This document shows, in pieces, positions 27,106 to 33,261 of a stretch of 63,607 bases of DNA (its first letter is position 1; each line of letters begins with the position of its first letter). Made by a program: the position numbers and the translations under genes. The stretch is from contig NZ_LZKP01000161.1 in assembly GCF_001672895.1 (NCBI RefSeq), positions 1 through 63,607 of the forward strand, given 5' to 3'. A model generated the notes under the pieces. It saw only the letters and a list, made by a program, of their open reading frames with translations, did no database searches and had not been told where the DNA came from. The stretch comes from Mycobacterium sp. E740. GTDB lineage: Bacteria > Actinomycetota > Actinomycetes > Mycobacteriales > Mycobacteriaceae.

Positions 27106-28392
27106 GTGGCGCCGGTGAAGGTCGACGCGGTCCGTGGGGACACCACCGGCCTGTCGTTCCCCACGCATGCGGAAGCCCTCCTGGCATCCGGGACCGGCTT
27201 TCTCACCGAGGCGTTCCGCACCTTCGGCGCGCTGGCGCACGACAACGAAGTCGTCGCGATCGACCATTTCGAGGAGGTGTCCGGCGGCAGCACCGGCCGC
27301 AAGGCAGTGCTGACCGTCCGATACGCCAGACCGGACGACGGCGTCGCGACCGACCTGTTCGTCAAGTTCTCCCGCGATTTCGACGATGCGGTGCGCGATG
27401 CCGGCCGCCAGCAGATGCAGGCCGAGACACGCTTCGCAGCGCTCACCCGCGCGCCGGGATTCCCCATCGCTGTGCCGGTCACGCAGTTCGCCGACTTCCA
27501 TCGGGAAACGGGCACCGGACTGCTGCTCAGTGAACGAATCGCTTTCGGGCACATGGGTATCGAGCCCCAGTACCACAAGTGCCTCGACTACGAGATGCCC
27601 GATCAGGCGGGACACTACCGAGCGTTGCTGACTGCGGTGGCCCGGTTGGCGGGCACGGAACGCTCGGGCCGGTTGCCCGCCGACCTGGTCGCGCAGTTCC
27701 CGCTGGACTTGCAGGCCGCGACGGTGGGCCAACGGCCCGTTTTCACCGCCGAACAACTCGACCGTCGACTGGGCCGGCTCGCCGAGTTCGTGCGAGGCCA
27801 CCCCGGCCTGTTCCCCCAGAACGTCCGATCTGCGCGGTTTCTCTCACGGTTGGGTGCGGAGGCCGGGGAGTTGTTGCGACGGGAAGCCGACGTGTGGCGG
27901 CAGCTGGCCGATGACGTCGACTACCTCGCGCTGTGCCACTGGAACGCAAACGTCGACAACGCATGGTTCTGGCGCGGCGACGGCGGAGAGTTGCAGTGTG
28001 GGCTGATGGACTGGGGATGTGTCAGCCGGATGAACGTGGCGATGGCGGTCTGGGGCTCGTTGTCCGGTGCTGAAACATGGCTCTGGGACTGCCATCTCGA
28101 TGAGCTTCTCGAGACGTTCTGCGAGGAGATGGCCGCTCGCGGTGGGCCTGCGCTCGCGGCGGCGACGATCGAACGCGACCTGGTGTTGTACGCGACGCTG
28201 ATGGGCGCCACGTGGCTGCTCGACGTGCCGGCACTCATTCGCACGCGGCTCCCGGATGCCGGACCGCACACCACGCGAAGCGATCCGCGAATCAAAGGCG
28301 ACGAAGGCGTGCGGGCGCCGCTGCAGATGCTGACCAACGTGCTGAATGTGTGGGAGACGCGCGGGATGGCGGCGAAACTGGCCGACCTCTAG
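27106..28392 (+). CDS. Aminoglycoside-phosphotransferase/choline-kinase-like protein
   Basis: A 428-residue protein of the APH/ChoK kinase-like fold. The N-lobe has LFVKFSRDFDDA, with a probable ATP-binding lysine. The catalytic loop is LCHWNANVDNAWFW near residue 276, a variant of the usual H-x-D-x-x-x-x-N in which Asn takes the catalytic Asp position and an Asp lies four residues on. The metal-binding motif is LMDWGC near 302. The normal DFG/D-x-D equivalent Asp is therefore kept but the base is altered. Substrate unknown; it may phosphorylate a hydroxylated pathway compound or be non-catalytic. Confidence 0.72.
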   Translation: MAPVKVDAVRGDTTGLSFPTHAEALLASGTGFLTEAFRTFGALAHDNEVVAIDHFEEVSGGSTGRKAVLTVRYARPDDGVATDLFVKFSRDFDDAVRDAGRQQMQAETRFAALTRAPGFPIAVPVTQFADFHRETGTGLLLSERIAFGHMGIEPQYHKCLDYEMPDQAGHYRALLTAVARLAGTERSGRLPADLVAQFPLDLQAATVGQRPVFTAEQLDRRLGRLAEFVRGHPGLFPQNVRSARFLSRLGAEAGELLRREADVWRQLADDVDYLALCHWNANVDNAWFWRGDGGELQCGLMDWGCVSRMNVAMAVWGSLSGAETWLWDCHLDELLETFCEEMAARGGPALAAATIERDLVLYATLMGATWLLDVPALIRTRLPDAGPHTTRSDPRIKGDEGVRAPLQMLTNVLNVWETRGMAAKLADL

Positions 28393-28401
28393 CCGGGAGG
28401 C

Positions 28402-28459
28402 CGAGTGTCGGGTCGACCGACGGTGCCGCCGCACGATGCGTCGAGCAACCCGACACTCG
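28402..28459. terminator. 12-bp perfect inverted repeat downstream of the kinase-like gene
   Basis: CGAGTGTCGGGT at 28402-28413 and ACCCGACACTCG at 28448-28459 are perfect complements separated by 34 bp, followed by a C/T-rich run. The place, 10 bp after the kinase stop, suggests a terminator or a small repeat element. It lies immediately upstream of the inverted segment at 28488-28559 but its arms differ in sequence from those. Confidence 0.45.
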
Positions 28460-28487
28460 CCCTTCTCCCCTTGCCCCTTGTCCCCCG

Positions 28488-28559
28488 GCCCCGCAAAGCC
28501 CGAACCGAGAACGAGGACACGCGCGTCAGGCATCGCACTATCGTCACGCTTTGCGGGGC
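28488..28559. other. Invertible or inverted 72-bp segment carrying the start of the flavoprotein gene
   Basis: GCCCCGCAAAGC at 28488-28499 and GCTTTGCGGGGC at 28548-28559 are perfect 12-bp inverted repeats around 48 bp. On the minus strand the spacer begins with an ATG (28533) that encodes MPDARVLVLGSGFAG, the missing N-terminus of the plus-strand gene. Flipping the segment in silico gives MPDARVLVLGSGFAGLWAAL in one frame, a perfect dinucleotide-binding motif. In the orientation given here the gene has no proper start. Confidence 0.85.
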
Positions 28560-29719
28560 TGTGGGCGGCGCTGGGTGCGGCGCGACGGCTCGATGAGCTA
28601 GGCGCGGAGAACGCGGTAGAGGTGACCGTCGTCAGCCGCCAGCCGTATCACGACATCCGGGTCCGCAACTACGAGGCTGACCTGACGGAGTGCCGAATTC
28701 CGTTGAGCGAGCTATTGGATCCGGTAGGAATCGGGCACATCGTGGGCCAGGTGACCGGCATCGACGCGTCGACCGCGACCGTGCGCATGGCCGACGGCGC
28801 GACTCTTCGCTACGACCGCTTGGTGGTGGCCACCGGGAGCCGCGTGGTGAAACCGGACATCCCGGGCCTGGCGGAGTTCGGGTTCGACGTGGACACCTAC
28901 GACGCGGCGGTGCGGTTGCAGAACCACATCGGCGGATTGGGGCGCGACGATGCGGCGTCGGCGACGGCTGTCGTCGTCGGGGCAGGACTCACCGGGATCG
29001 AGACCGCCAGCGAGTTGCCGGGGATGCTTGCCGACGCGCTCGGCCCCCAGGTGAAGCCGCGCGTTGTCCTCGTGGACCACAATGCACTCGTCGGATCGGA
29101 CATGGGCGCCTCGGCGCGACCGGTGATCGAGAAAGCATTGGCGGACAACGGGATTGAGGCGGTCACTAGCGCGGCTGTCACGGCGGTCGGCGAGCGGAGC
29201 GTCGCACTGTCGACCGGCGACGTCATCAGCGCCGCCACCGTGGTGTGGTGCGCCGGAATGCGGGCAAGCCGGCTGACCGAACAGTTGGGGGTGACGTGTG
29301 ACCGGTTAGGACGCCTGCCCGTCGACGACTATCTGCGTGTCGAGGGTGTCGAGAAGGTGTTCGCCGCCGGCGACGTGGCATCGGCGCGAATGGACGACGA
29401 GCACATGTCGGTGATGTCTTGTCAGCACGGCAGACCGATGGGGCGCTACGCGGGATACAACGTGATCAGCGATCTGGTGGGCGAACCCATGCTGGCGCTC
29501 CGAATCCCCTGGTATGTCACGGTTCTGGACCTGGGTCCGGCGGGTGCGGTCTACACCGAAGGTTGGGACCGCCGTGTTGTCGCCACCGGTGCGGCCGCCA
29601 AGGCGACGAAGCGGACGATCAACGGTAGGCGGATCTACCCGCCCCGCACCGGGGACCGCGCCGCGCTGCTCGCCGCGGCGGCCCCGGAGCTGCAATCGGC
29701 GCCGGCGCACGAGCAATAG
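28550..29719 (+). CDS. NAD(P)/FAD-dependent oxidoreductase (NDH-2-like) with inverted 5' end
   Basis: About 390 residues of a type II NADH-dehydrogenase-like flavoprotein of the Pyr_redox_2 fold. It reads FAGLWAALGAARRLDELGAE, YDRLVVATGSRV, then the NADH motif VVVGAGLTGIETA, and VFAAGDVASAR for FAD ribityl binding. The first FAD motif and start codon are absent in this orientation because the 5' 72 bp is inverted (28488-28559). The first in-frame start downstream is GTG at 28622, which would delete the FAD-binding turn. Read as given, the gene is off or broken; after re-inversion it is complete. It would pass electrons from NAD(P)H to quinone or another acceptor. Confidence 0.85.
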   Translation, partial: FAGLWAALGAARRLDELGAENAVEVTVVSRQPYHDIRVRNYEADLTECRIPLSELLDPVGIGHIVGQVTGIDASTATVRMADGATLRYDRLVVATGSRVVKPDIPGLAEFGFDVDTYDAAVRLQNHIGGLGRDDAASATAVVVGAGLTGIETASELPGMLADALGPQVKPRVVLVDHNALVGSDMGASARPVIEKALADNGIEAVTSAAVTAVGERSVALSTGDVISAATVVWCAGMRASRLTEQLGVTCDRLGRLPVDDYLRVEGVEKVFAAGDVASARMDDEHMSVMSCQHGRPMGRYAGYNVISDLVGEPMLALRIPWYVTVLDLGPAGAVYTEGWDRRVVATGAAAKATKRTINGRRIYPPRTGDRAALLAAAAPELQSAPAHEQ

Positions 29720-29986
29720 CTACTTTCCGGTGCGCTCGCGGTGTTTGCACCCGGGCCAGCAGCAGGGACGTCGCTTACCCTCTTCGAGTTCCTCTTGAGT
29801 CCGGCGGATGCGGCGCTCGCGGGTCTTGTCCTGCTTGGCGTCCTCCACCCAGCAGATGAACTCGTTGCGGGCCAGCGGCGTGATGTCGTTCCAGGCGGCC
29901 AACGCGGTGTCGTTGGAGACCAGAGCGTTGCGTAGATCGGTCGGCAGCTTGTGCACCACACCACCGGGCACTCGCGGGCTACTCAT
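29720..29986 (-). CDS. YdeI/OmpD-associated family small protein
   Basis: An 88-residue protein with HKLPTDLRNALVSNDTALAAWNDITPLARNEFICWVEDAKQ, recognisable as the YdeI/OmpD-associated family, which is linked in name to bacteriocin protection. The role in actinobacteria is not established. The C-terminus has CCWPGCKHR, which could bind a metal. It is convergent with the flavoprotein gene, stop next to stop. Confidence 0.8.
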   Translation of the reverse strand: MSSPRVPGGVVHKLPTDLRNALVSNDTALAAWNDITPLARNEFICWVEDAKQDKTRERRIRRTQEELEEGKRRPCCWPGCKHRERTGK

Positions 29987-30031
29987 AGCCCAACGATAAA
30001 CGATCCCGCGGCGTCAACCGGCGCGCTCCGG

Positions 30032-30721
30032 TCAGGGCAGGGCACGAAGATTCGACGGTTCTTTCTTTGCGCCCTTCAGCGCAACGAGTGTCGCGTCGGA
30101 GGGCATCGCCGTCAGCAGCGCAACGAACGCGTCGAGAAGAGAACTGACGTGTACCGCGTAGGACATGACCGGTACGCCGAACACAAGAGCACGGTGCCGA
30201 TCGGCGCACGCATGCACGCACAGGGCAGAAACCTGATGAATCCGATTGTCGCGCAACGGTTGCGGGACATGATCGATGAGAGCCCCGACCTTGTCCACAT
30301 ACGTCTGATGTGACTCTTGATGCGTTTCGGGCAATGCCGCCAGCGGACTCACCGTGGAGTCGTAGCGCAGGAGCTGTTCGAGAAAGGGCAGATAGAAGCA
30401 GGTTTCGTCTTCGGCGAGTTCGATCAGCGGAAGTTGATGCGCTTCGACCACTGCCCTTAAGTCATCGCGCGGTCTGCTCGCTTCGAGGAGTCGCCGGCGC
30501 CGCGTCAATTGTTCGAGCCGGTTGAGCAGGATCGCGTGCACGAGTCCGTCTTTGGAACCGAAGTGATACTGCACCGCCGACTTGTTGGCCATGCCTGCCT
30601 CGTAGCCGATCTGGCGTAGCCCGACGCCGTCGAGTCCGTGTTGGGCGAAGAGCCGTTCGGCGGTCAGCACGAGCTGCTGTTTCGCTGACGGACGCACTGA
30701 AGCGGGCGCGGGGTCGGACAT
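30032..30721 (-). CDS. TetR family transcriptional regulator
   Basis: A 229-residue TetR protein: LTAERLFAQHGLDGVGLRQIG, then NKSAVQYHFGSKDGLVHAIL form the helix-turn-helix. It is divergent from the CMD-SDR-SDR operon, with a short inverted repeat between, so it probably represses that operon and itself. The ligand is unknown but likely an intermediate oxidised by the SDRs (inference). Confidence 0.9.
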   Translation of the reverse strand: MSDPAPASVRPSAKQQLVLTAERLFAQHGLDGVGLRQIGYEAGMANKSAVQYHFGSKDGLVHAILLNRLEQLTRRRRLLEASRPRDDLRAVVEAHQLPLIELAEDETCFYLPFLEQLLRYDSTVSPLAALPETHQESHQTYVDKVGALIDHVPQPLRDNRIHQVSALCVHACADRHRALVFGVPVMSYAVHVSSLLDAFVALLTAMPSDATLVALKGAKKEPSNLRALP

Positions 30722-30739
30722 GCCGCCAGAATTTCACAC

Positions 30740-30756
30740 TGGACGGATTAAGTCCA
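30740..30756. promoter_or_regulatory. Candidate TetR operator upstream of CMD-SDR-SDR operon
   Basis: TGGAC and GTCCA flank GGATTAA in a 17-bp inverted repeat. It lies in the 77-bp gap between the TetR gene and the divergent operon. CCTTACTATT at 30760-30769, which also occurs upstream of the TetR at 422, contains TACTAT, a possible -10 element. Confidence 0.45.
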
Positions 30757-30798
30757 TCGCCTTACTATTCAGTCGTTCGCCTTCAAGCAGGAAGAGTG

Positions 30799-31536
30799 AT
30801 GCCGATGGCTGCCGACGATCCGTCTCTCGATGTGATGGTCAGTGACCCGGTTGTGGGCCCGGTGTGGGACCGGCCGGGCTTGAGCCGGAGAGACCGTCGA
30901 TTCGTCACGCTGACCTGTGTCTGCGCTCTCGACGACGTCGATCGCATGAACGAGCACATGTACGCCGCGCTGGCCAGCGGCGACATCGGCTACGAGGAAC
31001 TTCTCGAGTTCGTACTCCAGTTCGCGGTGTATTGCGGTTGGCCGCGAGCTTCGGAAGCCGAGGGCGCAGCACGAAGTCAGTTCGCGCGGTTGGCCGCCGA
31101 ACGGGGCGAAGACGTCGCTGCGCGCCCTGATCTCCCTCTGGACTCGCTTGGGCCGACCGACCACGAAGTTCGTCTCTCGGAAGGCGAGAAGTGCTTCGTC
31201 GACGTGAACCTGCTGCCCGCTCCCCCGCGAGACTCGCCTTACTTTCACGCCGGCATTTTGGCCTTCGTCTTCGGCCACCTGTGGCAACGTCCGAACCTCG
31301 GCCGGCGCGAGCGTCGCCTCATCACCGTGGCCGCCGTCGGTGTGGCCGGTGCGCTCGGCCCGATCTATTCCCACGTCGGGTCGGCGTTGGAGTCAGGCGA
31401 CATCAGTCGCACCGAGATGAACGAAGTCATCCAGCAATTCACCGCTTACAGCGGTGTGTCCAAGGGCCGTGTCCTGCAGAAGGCCGCCGACGAATCGTGG
31501 CAGCGGATCTCCGCTGACAGCGCGGAAGGAAGATAG
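30799..31536 (+). CDS. Carboxymuconolactone decarboxylase (AhpD-like) family protein
   Basis: About 245 residues with two tandem CMD-like modules: LSRRDRRFVTLTCVCALDD with HMYAALASGDIGYEELLEFVLQ, and LGRRERRLITVAAVGV with HVGSALESGDISRTEMNEVIQQ. The redox Cys-x-x-Cys of AhpD is missing, so a lactone-decarboxylase-type or other function is more likely than peroxidase support. AGGAAG precedes the ATG at 30799; a GTG at 30796 is also possible. First gene of an operon with two mycofactocin-coupled SDRs, 2 bp upstream of the first. Confidence 0.82.
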   Translation: MPMAADDPSLDVMVSDPVVGPVWDRPGLSRRDRRFVTLTCVCALDDVDRMNEHMYAALASGDIGYEELLEFVLQFAVYCGWPRASEAEGAARSQFARLAAERGEDVAARPDLPLDSLGPTDHEVRLSEGEKCFVDVNLLPAPPRDSPYFHAGILAFVFGHLWQRPNLGRRERRLITVAAVGVAGALGPIYSHVGSALESGDISRTEMNEVIQQFTAYSGVSKGRVLQKAADESWQRISADSAEGR

Positions 31537-31538
31537 CA

Positions 31539-32372
31539 GTGTCGAAATCGCTTGACGGCAAGGTCGCCTTCATCACCGGGGTCGCCCGTGGTCAGGGCAG
31601 AAGCCACGCGGTGCGGTTGGCCCGAGAGGGCGCCGACATCATCGGGATAGACATCTGCGCCGATATCCCGGCGAACCACTATCCGATGGCGTCGAGCGCC
31701 GAGCTCGACGAAACGATCGATCTGGTCGAACGAGCGGGCGGCAAGATGCTCGGGACCGTCGCCGACGTGCGCGACTTCCATCAGGTCAAGGCGGCGGTCG
31801 ATGCGGGAGTCGATCAGTTCGGGCGCCTGGACATCGTGCTCGGCAACGCGGGCATCTCGCCCGTGGCGTTCCGCGAGCTGACCATCGAAGAGGAACTCGA
31901 ACAGTGGCGCGCCGCAATCGGAGTCAATCTCGACGGTGCGTATCACGCTGCGTTCGCAGCGATCCCGCATCTGATCGCGGGCAACCGCGGCGGCGTCATC
32001 ATTTTCACCAGTTCCACCGCGGGGCTGAAGGGTTTCGGCGGCATTCAGGGTGGCGGTCTCGGTTACGCAGCATCCAAGCACGGGATTGTCGGCTTGATGC
32101 GGACCCTGGCTAATGCATTGGCACCCATGAGCATCCGGGTGAACACCGTGCATCCGACCGCGGTGAACACCATGATGGCCGTCAACCCGGCGATGACGGC
32201 GTTCCTCGAGAACTACCCTGGCGGCGGTCCACACCTGCAGAACCCGATGCCCGTGGAAATGCTCGAGCCTGAGGACATCAGTGCGGCAATTGCCTATCTG
32301 GCGTCCGATGACGCGAAATATGTTACGGGCGTGACCTTTCCGGTTGACGCGGGCTTCTGCAACAAGCTATGA
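31539..32372 (+). CDS. Mycofactocin-coupled SDR family oxidoreductase
   Basis: A 277-residue SDR with the family signature [19 protein letters not shown], then LAREGADIIGIDICADI and the insertion NHYPMASSAELDET. NAGIS, TSSTAG and YAASK supply the active site. It starts at GTG, 2 bp after the CMD gene, and overlaps the next SDR by 4 bp. Two such enzymes in tandem suggest oxidation of an alcohol stereoisomer pair, or of two successive hydroxyl groups (inference). Confidence 0.92.
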   Translation: MSKSLDGKVAFITGVARGQGRSHAVRLAREGADIIGIDICADIPANHYPMASSAELDETIDLVERAGGKMLGTVADVRDFHQVKAAVDAGVDQFGRLDIVLGNAGISPVAFRELTIEEELEQWRAAIGVNLDGAYHAAFAAIPHLIAGNRGGVIIFTSSTAGLKGFGGIQGGGLGYAASKHGIVGLMRTLANALAPMSIRVNTVHPTAVNTMMAVNPAMTAFLENYPGGGPHLQNPMPVEMLEPEDISAAIAYLASDDAKYVTGVTFPVDAGFCNKL

Positions 32373-33187
32373 GCAACAACGAGAGCGTCGGCAGAGCAGC
32401 CGGCAAGCGTGTGCTGATCACCGGCGCGGCACGCGGCATGGGCCGCAGTCATGCTGTACGACTGGCCAAAGAGGGCGCCGACCTGGTGCTGGTGGACATC
32501 TGCGAACCCATCTGTGGCCTCGACTACCCACTGGCCACTGAAGCTGATCTGGACGAAACGGCCCGTCTCGTTCGAGAGCGTGGCCGCACCGCGATCACCC
32601 GCGTCGCCGACGTGCGTGACGAGCAGGTGTTGAAGTCGGCGGTCGACAGCGCGGCGGCGGAGTTGGGCGGACTCGATGCGGCCGTCGCCAATGCCGGGGT
32701 CCTGACCGTGGGCACGTGGGATGTGACCACCGCCGAGCAGTGGCGTCTGGTCCTCGATGTCAACCTGATCGGCGCATGGAACACGTGCGCGGCGACGATC
32801 CCATATCTGCTCGAGCAGGGCGGCGGGAGTCTGGTGAACATCAGCTCGTCGGCCGGGATCAAAGGCACTCCCCTGCATGTGCCATACACCGCATCCAAAC
32901 ACGGCATCGTCGGAATGATGCTGGCTCTCGCCAATGAGCTTGCCTCCGAGAACATCCGGGTCAACACAGTTCACCCGACGGGCGTGGCGACCGGGATGGC
33001 GCCGCCGACGTTGCACGAACACGTCGCGGCCAGAGCGGATCTTGTCCCGATATTCCTGAACGCGTTGCCCGCGCCGCTGATCGAAGCCGTCGACGTGAGC
33101 AATGCGGTTCTGTATCTCGTTTCGGATGAATCCAGATACGTCACCGGACTCGAGTTCAAGGTCGACGCCGGCGTGACCATCAGGTAG
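32369..33187 (+). CDS. Mycofactocin-coupled SDR family oxidoreductase
   Basis: A 272-residue paralogue of the preceding gene: GKRVLITGAARGMGRSHAV, AKEGADLVLVDICEPI, NAGVLTVG, ISSSAG and the catalytic YTASK. It keeps the family insertion (LDYPLATEADLDET). It is the last gene of the TetR-controlled operon. Cofactor is expected to be tightly bound NAD, recycled by mycofactocin as known for the family. Confidence 0.92.
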   Translation: MSNNESVGRAAGKRVLITGAARGMGRSHAVRLAKEGADLVLVDICEPICGLDYPLATEADLDETARLVRERGRTAITRVADVRDEQVLKSAVDSAAAELGGLDAAVANAGVLTVGTWDVTTAEQWRLVLDVNLIGAWNTCAATIPYLLEQGGGSLVNISSSAGIKGTPLHVPYTASKHGIVGMMLALANELASENIRVNTVHPTGVATGMAPPTLHEHVAARADLVPIFLNALPAPLIEAVDVSNAVLYLVSDESRYVTGLEFKVDAGVTIR

Positions 33188-33261
33188 GCGCCGCACCGCG
33201 ACGGCGTCCCTGCCGCTACGGCGCAGACTTCGGCCCTGAATGGCGGTGTGAACAGGGCGTT

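Noticed and set aside
27844..28533. A 229-residue minus-strand frame starting MPDARVLVLGSGFAG
   Set aside because: Only the first 15 residues look like a protein, the Rossmann start. The rest is antisense to the kinase gene. It is better explained as the inverted 5' end of the flavoprotein gene.
28346..28549. In-frame upstream extension of the flavoprotein gene from ATG 28346
   Set aside because: It runs through the end of the kinase gene and a Pro/Arg-rich stretch with no FAD motif, so it is not a credible start.
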